A DNA stretch of 64,000 bases from Torreya grandis (GCA_037957365.1 JARHVA010004806.1:124001-188000); one strand, 5' to 3'. Positions 23,271 to 35,946 are shown, numbered from the stretch's first letter. Notes: generated by a model not told the origin, from the sequence alone. Numbers and translations are program-made.

Positions 23271-24065
23271 CTAGTAATTAAATTTATAGTTTACAGGAAA
23301 ATAAATGCATATATAGGTGTGTATAATAACCTTACCTTTGTATTAGCCCAATTTGAGTGCATTTCTAGTGACTGACCTACAACCAAGAGCATGTTACAAT
23401 ATATAATTAGTGCATATAATCTGAAATTGAAAGCATTAACATGATTGAAATAGAAAAAAATCAAGGTTTAGGAGTACACATGTGTATCAATGTAATCGAC
23501 TTGACTTTTAAAAACTTGATTTAAAAAAGTGTATCATCATGAAACATTATAGCTAAGATTAGGAAAAATATAAATCTATAAAGTGCATAAATATAGAAAT
23601 ATTAGAGGACACATGCCCCCAACCTTGGATAAAAAGGTGAGTTTCCACCCAGTAGTTGAGATTAGCTCAAACATGCAACCAAAACATACTTATAATCTGG
23701 TGAGTTTGAGTGAACCAAGTCACACTATCAATTTAGTGAGTTTAAATGATGTAATCAAGTCCAACCTATAAAATTGGAAAGATTAAGTTATTTAATCACC
23801 TCAACCATACCAAATGTGAACCAATTGTTGCAATAGATTAGCTCAATATGGTTTATAACAATCAAACCTGGTGAGATAAAGTCCATAGAAGTATTTTGTA
23901 ATTTAAAATTGTTTTTGATTTTGCAATTTAGGTTCCCTTTGTATATAATATGTACCTCATATATGTCTCATGTTAAAATTTAGGTATAAAAATGGTACCA
24001 ATGTACATAACTATGTATCTAAATCATATAATTGTGAATTTTAGCCAATTTCTAAAATATGTAAA

Positions 24066-24285
24066 AGTGGATAACATGTTTCCATAACATGCCCCCAATA
24101 TAATTTGAAACTAAAAACTATTATAAGTGTGAATAACATGTTTCCATAACATTCCCCCACTATATATTTTAAACTGGAATCGGTATGAGTGTGGAGAACA
24201 TGTTTCCAAAACATGCCCCCACTACAATTTGAATCTGTGAATAATGTGGAGGCCATGTCTCTATGGCATACCCCCACTAATATTC
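24066..24285 (-). repeat. 62-bp tandem array, about 4 units (element D)
   Basis: The AACATGTTTCC core starts at 24073, 24135 and 24197, with a decayed fourth unit near 24253. Spacings are 62, 62 and 56. On the minus strand each unit reads TGGGGGCATG followed by a CATGTTTTGGAAACATG palindrome or a variant. Each unit therefore combines a PPT-like G tract with a hairpin. Confidence 0.9.
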
Positions 24286-24286
24286 C

Positions 24287-24338
24287 CTCATTTTGAGGTG
24301 AGCGGAAGTATAAATTGATAGCTACCTTACCTCAAAAG
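24287..24338 (-). repeat. Conserved hairpin shared with element K
   Basis: CATTTTGAGGTGAG and CTTACCTCAAAAG form near-perfect arms. In minus-strand orientation it aligns with the hairpin and following GGG tract at 4569-4617 in K. It adjoins the tandem array. Confidence 0.65.
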
Positions 24339-25349
24339 GATAATATAACCATGTAAATTATGAATGTGTCATGTATCATTGAAGCATGCAGAATGTGATC
24401 ACATCAAGTCATAATATTCATGATAAAGATCATGGTAATGTCTATATAGTAATAGTAAAATCTCAATGAGCAATTAAACACATAAAAATGCACTCAAAAT
24501 CAAATCAAAAAGGTCATGGTCCAAAGAGACCTAACATAAGGGGCATGTTTGAATTCCACACAATTAAAGGGGCATGACTTAGTAAAATGTCCACAAAGCA
24601 ATGAATGACATATTCAACTGTAAATATACAATAAACCTAGACATATGCCAATGTCAAAATAGGAAAACATAGTCATGAGGGATAGAATAAATAGAGCATA
24701 TTCATATGTTCAAACAAGTAATACAATGCATGACAATAGCAACCAAGGAACACACTCAAGGAAGTGTGAAATAGAAAGCATGGAAAATAAGTAACAAGCA
24801 TAAACACAACATATTGGACCATGGATATTATGTGTTAGAAAAAAATGTTAAGTACATAGCATATCAAGTAAATTATGAAATATATAAGCATGGATAAAGG
24901 CATATGTAAGTACATAAGCTCAAACATGATAATGTAAAATGATCATAGAATAATATAACTTGGATGTGTCATGATCAAAGAAGTGGATGTCTCCAAAGTC
25001 TAAATGACATGAGTGGAGGGAAGGTCCAACATCGAAAAGTGCATAGATCATTTGCCTAGGTTTGATTGTATAACCCTCAAAAGATGTGTGAAACATATGT
25101 GTATATATAAATTAATGATAAATTATCTACCAACATGAGACTAAAAACATATATGTTGAGGAACCAATAGAACATGTAAATGCTAAAAATATTTTTTTAT
25201 TTTTTAATTCTTAATTTTTTTTGGTAGTTTTGGAATATTTTGAAATTTTATAAGCTACAAAATGATTTTAAGAGGAGGATGAGATTATTCTAGTGTTAAA
25301 TGAATAACATTTAATAAACTAAATTGTCATATGTGTGCATAACATAAGT

Positions 25350-26900
25350 AAAAAGTGTGTCATGTTCATTTGGTAAGTCTGTACTTGGTATCCTTGGTTT
25401 GGATTTATCTACATTTGGTTTCTCATTTTCTAGTGATGGATTCAATTGATAGGTACTAGATCTTATAGGTATTAATATATTATTTGGTATGTTACCAAGT
25501 GGATCTAAACATATTTTGTTGAACTATTCACCTAAATATTATTTACCATCTATATGAGCAGTGAATTTTGCCTAATTTGAAGAAAGGATTGCAGTTTACT
25601 CCTTTATAACCACATTTGGAACCTTAATTTTTTTGATTATTTATTGATTTTTTTCTTCTTTTGTTAGAAATCTAGGTTTAAATGTTTGATGTTCCCATTG
25701 CTATTTTTGTGACAATATATTTTATATTTGTGCTTCACCCTTTGAATTGTTCTCATTTGTAGGTTTTTGTTCTTTTTGCATTGGCCAAATGTATATTTGA
25801 ATTATTTGGATAAGTATTACCAATATAACCTAAGCCTTGATAGTCATTCTGATCATATTTGGAAATAGGATGAGTGATGCCTTGTGAATGTTTCCCAATT
25901 CTTGACCATGATAACCAATGTTTTGTAAATATTTATTTTTAAAACCATATTGTTTAGAAAACTAAGTATCATTATTGAGAGGTAAACTTATATCATTTTC
26001 TTGATTTGATTTATCTTTTTGAACATTTTTTGGATCTAAGTTTAATATTTCTAACTATTTGTGCTCTAAATTTATCTTTGGTAACCACATTTATTATTTT
26101 GATATTCATTTTTAGGAGACGTACTCATAATATGAGTGGTGTTATCAGTTGAAGTATTGATGTTATGATCACCACTATCTTTGTGACATTTTGTTTTGTT
26201 CTTAATGAAAAATAACTATATGTATGATGCCCATGCATTCTATTATATGCACAATAGTATTTGGATCACCTTATAGGATGTGGCAAATGTAATTTGAATA
26301 CTTCATCTCAAATAATTTCTCTTAAGATTTCACTAGATTGTTAGTAGCTTTTTGGTCACTTTTTAAATCACTTATTTAAGATGTATTCTATTATAGCTTT
26401 TCATTTAGATGTGAAACCTTGTTTGGCACAACATTGGTAGATGAGGATGAAAACACATGATTAACACTACCATGTGTTAGATTTGTAAGTATGTTATATG
26501 ATTTTCCAACAATATGATCTTTGAACTAAAATAATTTTTTTTCTCTTCTATTGACTTACTCATAAAAATGATTTGATATTTTAAGGCTTCACAAGTACAA
26601 ACCCTAGGTACCTCATATTAAACATGAATACATAAACCATATACCTTACCCCTTGAAGGAGTGATAGCATGGACTTATTTATAAGGATGGTATTTATTAC
26701 CATCTTTAGGGTTAGGATGAAGAGGATTAATACTATTTTCAAAAGAGTTGTAGAGAGTGCTTAAACAGTGATTTTGTTTTGAAACCCTCTCATTAAATTA
26801 ATGGATTTGTCTATTTTATTGAATTATATGTTTGGTTAATCCATTATAGTAAAAAACCATAGTTTTAATTACAAATTAGAACCCAAAATGGGCTATAGAT
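25350..26900 (-). pseudogene. gag remnant of element D
   Basis: Heavily decayed minus-strand coding sequence. At about 26190-26275 one frame reads SKYYCAYNRMHGHHTYSYFS, then LRTKQNVTKIVV. This matches the Cys-His motif that precedes IQDLID in elements E and F, with the last Cys lost. Downstream (25760-25930) an Asn/Gln-rich stretch is readable (GNTYPNNSN). No DNGSS protease motif was found. The upstream gag core is too broken to place. Confidence 0.55.
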
Positions 26901-27023
26901 GCATTCATATTGCTACATGTTTGCAATAAAATGAATTATTATTTTTTACTTGTTAAATCTTATTAAATCATAAACATAGAATCAATAAACCTTAGGTCAA
27001 TATCTAGGTTTTTGGGGACCAAA

Positions 27024-27037
27024 GGTTGGGTTCACCA
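27024..27037 (-). promoter_or_regulatory. Primer binding site of element D
   Basis: The minus strand reads TGGTGAACCCAACC, two bases (TT) after the LTR end at 27040. It is nearly the same as the PBS of element E. The tRNA is unassigned. Confidence 0.65.
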
Positions 27038-27039
27038 AA

Positions 27040-27595
27040 TGTTTAACCCTAAAATATATATTAAGTAATCTAGGGTTAAAGGGCACAAGGGTGATAAACT
27101 ATCTTTATAATAGGCTAATTAATTTGTAAACTCAATTAGATAATATTATAAATTTATATACTAAGATATGATAAAATTAGAAAGTAGAAATATTATAGAT
27201 ATTATAATGATAATGAAAATAAGATACTTGGTTCTGATGCTAATACAAAAATAGATATGGAACAAGAAGGAATCAAACTAGAAGTATATTCTAGGACTCT
27301 CGTCAAATTCTAGATTAAGCATTTTGTGACCTCAAATTGTGTTGATGCTTCTATCTAACCTAGACGTGGGTTTCTAGTATAGAATACTTATTGGGTATAA
27401 ATGCAACCACTTAGAATTTTCTATGTTCCACATCACCTTTTCTCTAGTGTGCTCAAATTTGGCTAATGGACAATTGTTCCTTGTCAAATAACAAAACCTT
27501 AGATCTTCATCTTCATAGTGATTGTGGCAAAAATGGGTTAGTGGGCTCACAATTTTGAGCTAACCCTAAAGACCACTATGTTAGTGGGTATTACT
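27040..27595 (-). repeat. 5' LTR of element D, first part
   Basis: It starts TGTTTAACCCTAAAATATAT and matches 21930-22500. It is broken at 27595 by element C and resumes at 38036. Confidence 0.8.
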
Positions 27596-29631
27596 TGTTA
27601 TCTCCAAATATTGAACCCTAGAAGAGAGTGTTCAAGTCTCTTCCATATTTGGGCAATGTTGGAACATTTATAGGCATGTGGGTATGCTTATAGAGGAAAT
27701 GAACCTCTAGATTTAAAGGGCTAGCTCCCTGAATGTATATCTACAAAACAACCTTTGTCTAAACTAGTTTGATTTAAAAGGAAAGAGTTAGAAATTGCTT
27801 AAAAGGAAACCTACTCTAGGATTGGTGATGCACCAAGATTATCTTACACGTGAATATCATATTCTAATCCATAATACAGCAAAATGCATAGACCATTTTC
27901 AAGCTTTAAGGGGTTCTAACACAAGTATTTTAGTATAGAGGCGAGATGTATAAAATGACATAAGGAAAATGAATTAAAAGGAAAAATTTGCACATTTCAA
28001 AAATAGTTATACACTTACAATAATTTAACACACTTGAACGCACTCTATATGACCTGTTAGACTAAGAACTTTTGCTCAGGTATGAAGGATAAAGGATAGA
28101 AGGATGGAAAATCATCACTTACTATCACTATACATCTCTTCCACACCTAGATAATTATTCAAAAACTTGAAATAAATAGACTTGTACTTAATGCTTAAAG
28201 GTAGAATATAACATCAATCCAACAAGGATTTGCCATACACTATGTGGTTGTTTTTACACTAGCCCAAGGGTTGCATTTATAACAAAAAGGAAGTGAGAGG
28301 AGGAGGCCTTTAGCACCATAAAGAGGAATCAATCTGTTAGAAGTCTCCATCTTTAGATACAACCATATTTTCAAATGATGCTCATTTGAGCCATTCAATT
28401 GATCCATGTCACCTCAAGTGGTTACACAGCCATCTTGCTCTCTCAAAGATGCTTCCCCAATGGTTGCACTAGCAAAAACAAGATATTTTTGAGATGAGTA
28501 ATGGTATCAATATGGTTATACAAATGAGTCCACTTGTCAATTTTTCTTAATGCTAACATCTTCTCACCAGCTTGTTGAGGTATGCAACAGTATAGGGAAG
28601 AGTTGTTTTCATTATGTTGGCCTTGAATAAGCATCACTTAGAGTCTACATGTATGCCTTCATGGAATTTGTCATAATGCTAGCTCCATGTGTGTGTGCCT
28701 ATAAACATCCTTTGAAAACTCATTCTAGCTTGACCAAGTTAAATATTAAAACCCTGCAAAGCTCCTTATCATTTATTCCTTTGATTGGACATCAAAAATG
28801 ACTCAGATCATGATCTTCTCAATGGTGATATGAGCCCCTCTAATCTATGACCCACTATTTAAACACCAACAACTAGCTCATCACCTTGAAGTTGACATCC
28901 ACAGAACCGTCACTCTACTGGGACCATTCCTTCAGGGCATCTTCTTGGACAATTTTCCTGTGGATCCTTTTATTTTCACCCTTCAACAATCTTGAATTGG
29001 ACACTTTCCCATGAAAATAACCTTCAAACTTTTTACAAGTGTCCCTTTGGGCTTTTTGAACTAGACACTTTCCTGAGAAAAGACCCTTCAAAATTTTTGT
29101 TAGTGTCCCTTCAAGATTTTCCAAAGGACCTTTTGGACTTTTTGAGAGAGCACCAATTCCTTCAAAAAAATGTAAGAGCCAATTCTTTCAGAAAGATTGT
29201 TTTGGACAAATGTCCAAAATAATTCCTAAAAAAAAATGTAAAGGACCAATTTTCAATAAAAGACCCTTCAAAAATATTGAAAATTTACCCTTCAAACTTT
29301 TTATAGAGGACACTTCCATGAGAGAAAGACCCTTCAAACTTTTTTAAGTGGCCCTTAAAAAATCTTTAAATGGAACAATTCCTTCAGACTTTTTGTTTCA
29401 GATAAAAAGTCTGAAATAATTCCTTTGAGCCTTGAACAAAAAACCTGAAGTAAAACCTTGCCAAAAGAAATAACACTTGACAAAAAGATTGAAATAACAC
29501 TTTAAAAAAGACCAAACAAAGGCTTCTGAAGGAAATAAGACTTGACACTTTGTTGTGGGGATAAACAAAATTAATAATGCTACACAGTCAAAATGAAAGA
29601 TGCAAAACTTGGGTGTGAAAATTGGCTAACA
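27596..29631 (-). repeat. 3' LTR of element C
   Basis: 2036 bp. It runs from TGTTATCTCC to GGCTAACA and repeats 35965-38035. A TATA-like TTTAAATAGTGGG (minus strand) lies at about 28853-28865. The stretch 28920-29560 is full of CCTTCAAA and GGGTC-type short repeats, so its open frames are not genes. Confidence 0.95.
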
Positions 29632-29944
29632 TTCTTGGTGATTCCTATGGGTGGCATGTCTACTATGCCTAAGACCATTTGCCTGAATCCTTCCATTAAT
29701 CATGGAGTCATGCATATAGGCACCCAAAAATGACTTGAATAGACCCTTGGCTCAAAAAACACAAGCTGGTGGATTACACGCACAAAGTCAAAGACACACA
29801 CCAAACAAAAGGAAGGAAACACACTTGTGTTACAAAGCACTTAGGGAAGACAACAACAAACCAAAATAAAATTATACCAAACACACACACCTAAGATACT
29901 ATTTACAAAACATGTCCTACTAGACTAATATCAAAACTTTAGAT
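29632..29944 (-). other. 3' untranslated region of element C
   Basis: Aligns with 625-954 of element A in reverse complement. No clear polypurine tract adjoins the LTR; the nearest purine-rich run is weak (AGGAATCACCAAGAA). Confidence 0.7.
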
Positions 29945-31214
29945 GTATCCCATTCATAAGGATGGGTCAATTCATCTTAGTCAGCTGAAAGGAGTTGATT
30001 TGTTTGCACTTGCTAATGATGTAAGGGCCACTCCATAAAGTGTCAAAATTTGTATGTATTTCTAGTTTTGCTCTATCCTCATCCCATTTTAGGACCAAGT
30101 CACCTTTCTTAAACATTCATGCACTTTGTCTTTTCTTAAAGGACTTATTCATGAGTACTTAGTGGTGCTCCATAACCTTGTGTGCATTGTCTCTTGCTTC
30201 TTGCAACTACATTACTTATATCAATCTAACTTCCATTGCAGTATTTTCAAGTAGATCTAGCTATTATGTAATTTCTAGAGCAGGGATTTATTGAGATATA
30301 GATAACCTAGCCTCTCTCCCATAAACAAGCATAAAGAGATAATTACCAATATATTTCTTAGGAGTAATCTTGTTAGCCCATAAGGTTGTCTTCAACTTTT
30401 TGTGCCATGCTCTTTGATTTTTCTCTAATGTCTTCTTGATGATCTTGATGAGATTCTTATTAGTAGATTCAGCCAATCCATTACCTTGAGGGTAATAGTT
30501 AGATGAGGTACTCAAGTAAACTTCATTCATATTTTCCCAATAAAAAGTTTTAGCACCTATGAAATCAAGTGCATTATCAAAAATGATAACATGGAGAACT
30601 CCAAACCTTATTATAATGTTCTCATAGAACTCCAAGATAGCACTTTCACTTATCTCCTTCAATGCAACAACCTCTACCCACCTTGTGAAGTAGTTAGTAC
30701 TAGTCAATATCCATTTGTGTCTAGCACTTAATGGAGGTTTGATCACACCAATTAAATCAAGGCCCCATTGATTGAAAGGTTGGTCTACTTGGATAGGATT
30801 TATTGGAAGGGATGAAAGTTTCTATTTTCTTATAAATAAGGCACATTGATGACACATCTTAGCCCAATAGTAATAGTCCTTAAAAAAACTAGGCCAATAG
30901 TAACTAGCCCTCATTATCTTTGTAGCTATCATTCTAGGAGAGAAATGACCTCCATATGCATCATTGTAGAACCTTTCTAGTAGCATATCAAACTGATCAC
31001 TATTAACACACCTCAATAGCACACCATTCATGTCTTTCCTAAAAATAACACCATCAACAAGATAGTAAGGAATGGTCTGCAATCTAAAATATCTCCTTTG
31101 AGACTTGTTCAAGCCATTGGGGCACCCACCATTTTGAAGGAAACTAATGATGTCTTGTGTCCAAATTTGAATTTGTATGTGATCAAATGGTTTGGGGTGA
31201 AATTGGTTGATCAA
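29945..31214 (-). pseudogene. Integrase of element C
   Basis: This enzyme inserts the element's cDNA into the genome. The N-terminal zinc-binding domain is at 30822-31214 (GGHFSPRMIATKI, then CHQC). The core is at 30288-30746 and reads STNYFTRWVEV, IIFDNALDF and GLAESTNKNL. The second Asp and the Glu are present. The first Asp, usual in the TDYFTKW motif, is Asn. The C-terminal module at 29945-30287 is frame-broken but shows GDLVLKWDED and LWSGPYIIS, the GPY/F-type end typical of gypsy integrases. A short out-of-frame gap separates zinc domain and core. Confidence 0.9.
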
Positions 31215-31219
31215 GAATT

Positions 31220-31742
31220 TCTCCTTTAGCTATTTAAAATCTAAATCTAAATGCTCACATAACCCTTTTCCTCTTACCAAGTTTGTCACCTTAATATCCA
31301 CATCATACTCAGTTACTTTGGTAATCCACCCATCTCTCTTTTCATTAAGTTATTTTCTTAGAAGAAACTCCTTGGTGCTAGGATGAGAAACCATGACATG
31401 TAACTTATTGTTTGAAATCATGTATCTAAATTTCTTCAATCCTCTTATCACATCTAGAGCTTGTTTCTCAAAAAATGTATACCTAACCTCATAATCTTTG
31501 AATCCTTGGCTAAAGAATGCAATTGGTTGCTCTACCTATTCATCATTATTTTTCATAAGCATAGCTGAGATTGTATCAAGATTAGTAAAGGTATAGAATA
31601 TGAAATATTTGGAAAATTTTGGGTTTAGGAGAGTAGGATATTTTGCAATTACTTGTTTGATTGCCTTAAAACTACTCTTACCTTCCTTTATCCAAGAGAA
31701 AGCTTGATTATTCTTGATAATGGTTTTGATAGGCTTTACCAC
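31220..31742 (-). pseudogene. Ribonuclease H of gypsy type (element C)
   Basis: This is the domain that normally follows RT and removes the RNA strand. It reads FSWIKEGKSSFKAIKQ, then FIFYTFTNLDTISAML, PIAFFSQGF, FEKQALDVIRGLKKFR and LHVMVSHPSTKEFL. In most gypsy elements the second of these reads YTDAS; here Phe replaces the catalytic Asp. The usual TDH segment is VSHP. The Glu is kept. It probably acts as a tether only, with catalysis supplied by the other RNase H domain at 33050-33365. In-frame stops are present. Confidence 0.8.
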
Positions 31743-32560
31743 AGTTGTAAAGCCTATAATAAAGATTCTTAAAAAGTTTATTTTCTACAAGAAGCTTTGA
31801 AGTCCTTTCTTGTGGTGAAGTAGAGACAAGCCTAGAATAGCCTCAATCCTCTCAGTGTCAATAGACAAGCCTTCTTTTGAAACAATATGACCCAATAACT
31901 TACCTTCATGGATAGCAAAGATGCACTTTTTATATTAAGGGATATTACATACTCCCTACATTTCTTAAACACCTACCTTAGATGTTCCATATGATTAGTA
32001 ACATCCTTCAAAAAAGTAGTTATATCATCAAGGTATACAAGTAGAAACTTATTGATCAAACCTCTAAAATCCATGTCCATTTCCCTTTGAAATGTAGGTC
32101 TAGCATTGGATAAACCAAAAGACATCTTCATATAGGAAAAGGTCCCACATTTTTTAGTGAAATCTATCTTGAACTGATACTCTTCATTCACCAATATTTG
32201 ATTGTAACCTGAATAACCATCAAGAAGTGAAAAGCATTGAGAACCTAAAATAACTTGTAGAATTTGTTCCATGCAAGGTAGTGGATAATGATCCTTGAGA
32301 GACACTCTATTAAGGTCTTGAAAATCCACACAAAATCTAATCTCTCCATTATTATTTTATATGGGTACAAGATTAGCCACCCAATTTGAGTGTATGATAA
32401 GAAAGATAATCCTAGATTCAATCAATTTGGTGAGCTCTTTCTTCATGAGTTCCTTTATCTTGGGATTGATAGGCCCTTTTTTCTACCTAACTAGTTTAGC
32501 TCCAAGTTCTAACTAAATGGTGTGACAAGCTAAACTTGGATTAAACAATTTAAAATATAT
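31743..32560 (-). pseudogene. Reverse transcriptase of element C
   Basis: The polymerase that copies the element's RNA. The open part at 31973-32329 reads VDFQDLNRVSLKDHYPLP, FSLLDGYSGYNQI, MSFGLSNARPTF and LVYLDDI. All three catalytic Asp residues are visible (one in LLDGY, two in YLDD). The N-terminal part (32330-32560) is readable as INPKIKELMKKELTKLIE with stops. The C-terminal part reads HEGKLLGHIVSKEGLSIDTE at about 31810-31910. Domain spacing is normal for gypsy RT. Confidence 0.92.
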
Positions 32561-33049
32561 ATATTCCCAAGCATATATGTCATGGAACTCTTTGCATAAT
32601 TCAAAAAAGGCCTACCTCTTAGACAGGGAGCATATCTTACCAATTTTCAAAAGCTTATCCTTGTAAATCATGACTCTCTCATAGTTATCTTATTTTGTGG
32701 ACATACTCTTTCTTTCTTATTTTGATAATATTCATCAAAAACACTCTCCAAATTAATCATCCCTTTAGGTATCTTATTTGTCTTCAGTTGAATAACACGT
32801 TCTTCATATTGATAATGCAGTCTCTTTTGGTTCCTCGAGGAGAATCTTGCCTCATTTTGTAAGAAGTGTGCAATGTGTTCATGACTTTAAAATAATTTAC
32901 ATGACACCTCATTATTTGGAATATAAGGTGTCATAATTATTTTGATATTAGACTCACCTTTCTCCTTTCCTACATTAGCAACTGTATCAAACTGTGCTCC
33001 TATGACATATAATCTATCAACATGTTTATTTATATTCCTTAGTATGGGT
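32561..33049 (-). pseudogene. Linker between additional RNase H and RT
   Basis: Broken coding sequence with no catalytic motif. A readable segment is IPKGMINLESVFDEYYQNKK near 32730-32790. It joins the additional RNase H to RT in one polyprotein. Confidence 0.5.
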
Positions 33050-33365
33050 TATATGTTGAAGGCATCAAAGTATTCAAGTAGGCCCCATACCCTATGATTT
33101 TAGGATTTAAGAGATGGATACTTGGTTTTAGATTTATTTCTCACTTGGTGTATGACCAACTCACTATCCCCATAAATCCTAAAATTATCGATCCCTCTCT
33201 TTTTTGCCCATTAGAAGCCATGAACTAGGCCTTCATATTTTGCTACATTGCAGGTGTAGTTGAAGTGGAATCTATATGAGGAGTAGTATTTATTATTTTA
33301 TGGGGAAACTAATGTAAAACAATCTCCTACACATACTTTGCTTTTTGAGCCATCAAAAAACATTT
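33050..33365 (-). pseudogene. Additional RNase H domain, upstream of RT (element C)
   Basis: One minus-strand frame, broken by three stops, reads MFFDGSKSKVCVGDCFTLVS, then FNYTCNVAKYEGLVHGF, WAKKRGIDNFRIYGDSELVI and HQVRNKSKTKYPSLKS. The DGS, KYEGL and GDSELV segments match the Asp, Glu and Asp active-site blocks of RNase H of the kind seen as an extra domain in plant Tat elements (AEYEAL, GDSELV). In Tat elements I know this domain lies after the first RNase H; here it lies between protease and RT. The gypsy RNase H at 31220-31742 is also present. Confidence 0.85.
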
Positions 33366-34164
33366 CCTGTATCTAGTCAAGTTCATGATCTTCATTAGTG
33401 AGTGAAGGAATGGAAACACCTTTTTCATGCATACAATAAACTCCCAAATCAGTCTCTTATATGAATGTATATGGATCAATTCCATGAATTTTATTTTTAT
33501 ATTTATAAAATAAAATATCATAAATACCTTCAAGAGGGGAGGATGCTTCACCATCCATGACACCTTCTTTGTTGATTAGATAATTTTGATTTGAACTTGC
33601 CTCCATGTATGGCTCAATATGAAACCTTACTAAGGGTTGAGTCCTTTTAGTCACCTTGGTTCTATATCTTGTTTTAAAATATATAAAATACTAATCAATA
33701 GAAATATTCCTTCATATCTTAGTTGTGGAGTCCCTTGACAAGAAGATAGCAAAATGAGTTGGAAGGTCTACCACCATAACGTCTTGTAAAATGGGGAAAC
33801 TTTGGCAATCATGTAAAAAGACTTTCAAACATCTAGCCAATCCCACTATCTTTTTTGGATTCCCATGAAGCTATAACACACCTTTACTATGTGGTTCATA
33901 TTTCAATCCCAACTTATCATCCACCACCTTGGGCATGATAGTGGTACTAGCTCCACTATCTACAATACAATTGTGAACCAACTTATCTCCCACAATGAGT
34001 GTGAGGTAGAAGGGTGGAGGCTTTTTAGAATTTGTGGAGGGTTCTAAGACATGATTTTGAGTATTGGTAAGGGTTACACTATTGTGTTCTAAATTTTGGG
34101 GGGCTACATGGATGCTCATGAGTTGTTCTTGTAAATGTTCCTTTTGACCAAACATATGCAACAC
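33366..34164 (-). pseudogene. Retropepsin-like protease of element C
   Basis: The active-site motif is CIVDSGASTTIMP at about 33930-33970, within an open stretch from 33871 to 34164. The frame then continues with LARCLKVFLHDCQ and VVDLPTHFAIFLSRD (33720-33850). After a stop, another open stretch (33457-33654) leads to the additional RNase H. The long segment after the protease core (DLPxHFAIxLSRD) may be a lineage-specific extension. Confidence 0.82.
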
Positions 34165-35640
34165 TTTTTAAAGAGATATGCTTGTCTTGGTATTCTCTAA
34201 AGAATCACTAATGTTTAAATGGATAGTAATCACATTTTCTTGAATTATTTAAGGTAGAGAGGGAGTCTAAACCTACTAAATTATAGTCTTGACAACCCTA
34301 CTCACATTCTAACTTTGCTGAGGAGTATGACTAGTAGTAAGTATTGCACTAGGATTCTCACTTTATGGACTTGGAGAGGCATCACTTGGAGTCACATGTA
34401 CTTATATAACATCTCTTATATCTATCTTCTTAGATCTTGTATTGGCTAAAATTGATGTGATTTGATTCAACACATAATCAATTTTCTCTTGAAAGTTCAT
34501 CATACCTACACTCTGGTTGTTACCTTCTCCATAAATATCCCTTTGCATGAGATTCACTTCTTTTGATGTCATGTAAGGAGTAGATTCTTCTTGTGCTACC
34601 AAATCATGGCCATCCTCTCCACCATCATACATAAATTGACCTTGAGGTTGTCCCCATTGTTCCAAATGATCCTCCCCTTTAACCAAATTAGCATGCACTA
34701 GAACAACAGCCTTCATGGAAGGAGTGGAATTAGGATTATAGGCATTGGGATGCTTGTTGAAACCTTGTTGACATTGTCCTCTTCCTTGGTATTTATATTG
34801 GGGTGGAGATCTATAGCCTTGTTGAGGATAATATTGAGGGTTACGTGAAGCACTTGCCTAAAATTGAGCTTGCTTGAGCTGAGCTTGTAATGACCAAATT
34901 TCCTCATCTTTCTCCATAGCATTATCCACCTTCTTGGGAAAGGTTCTCAGCTTGACATTATCATTAGGAACTTGTGCTACACTTGGAGCTTTAACCAAAC
35001 TATGAGATAGAAAAGGCATGGAAACTCTTGGAGGTAGCTTTCTAGATTATATCAAGTTATTCTCAGCTTCAATAGCTATCTCATATGCATCTAGTAGAGC
35101 AAATCCTCCCATTGATTGTAACATTAATACCACATCAGTACTGATAGCCTTGAGATAAGTGGGAAACACAAAGCTAGGAAGAGGTCTCATGACAGGTGGC
35201 AACCTATGCCATGTCCTTTGAAATATTTCATTAAAATCTCCCATAGATTCATTAGGACCTCTCTTTATCACATTCAGCTGGTGGATTAGTGAAGTATGGT
35301 CACTCTTATTCTCAAATTTAGTTACCAAAAATTCTCCAAAGCCATCCTAACTTGTAGTGTAACCACCTTCCAAAGTCCTATACCAGTCAAGTGCTTTGCC
35401 TTTTAGAGATATGGCAAGCAATCAAATGGCTATGTTGGCTTAGGTGACATTATGAAAGTTATAGAAATTTTAAATGTCCCTTATATGCTCAAATGGGGTA
35501 ATATAACCCTCTCCATTGAAACTAGGGAGATTCTTGGTAGCATTGGGAGGAATAGGGTCATAGGCAGGAAGGTCAATTAGATTTTGGGTGTTGAAGGCCA
35601 ATAAAGGTTATTGTCTATCCATTTCTCCTCTTTTCTCTTA
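34165..35640 (-). pseudogene. gag of element C
   Basis: The capsid domain is at 35047-35328 with HQLNVIKRGPNESMGDFNE, IFQRTWHRLPP and FPTYLKAIS, matching the plant retrotransposon gag family. The upstream part runs to about 35640 in broken frames. The C-terminal part (34402-34922) is Gln/Tyr/Pro-rich. I see no CCHC zinc knuckle in it. Several stops and frame changes are present. Confidence 0.8.
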
Positions 35641-35946
35641 GTCTCCTATCTCTTCAACTTCCTCAACTTCTTTTTATTATTCTCTAAAACCTCCTTGTCT
35701 AGGATCTCTAAGCGTTAAGAATGGTTTAGGGCATTGTTATTCAAGAAGGGCTTCAACTAGAGCAGCTTGATCAAAAATCCTAGATAACCTAGTGAGGACC
35801 ATGAAGTATAACATGGGAAACTTGATCTAAAACCGGATATTCTCACCTTTTGGAGTTGCCAAATGCTGGATTAAGAATATTTCTACAACCTAAGGCTTGT
35901 TAAGACCAACATTCACCTTGAAATGTAAATAATTAGGACCAGCTAT

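Larger units (their letters stand above)
23271..25350 (-). other. 3' untranslated region of element D
   Basis: Non-coding interior between the gag remnant and the PPT. It holds the 62-bp tandem array and the hairpin described separately. The rest is AT-rich with no open frame of note. Confidence 0.6.

Noticed and set aside
28915..29222. Overlapping open frames on both strands
   Set aside because: They lie in the short-repeat part of the C LTR and have no homology signal. The same applies to 62690-63441 and 1012-1382.
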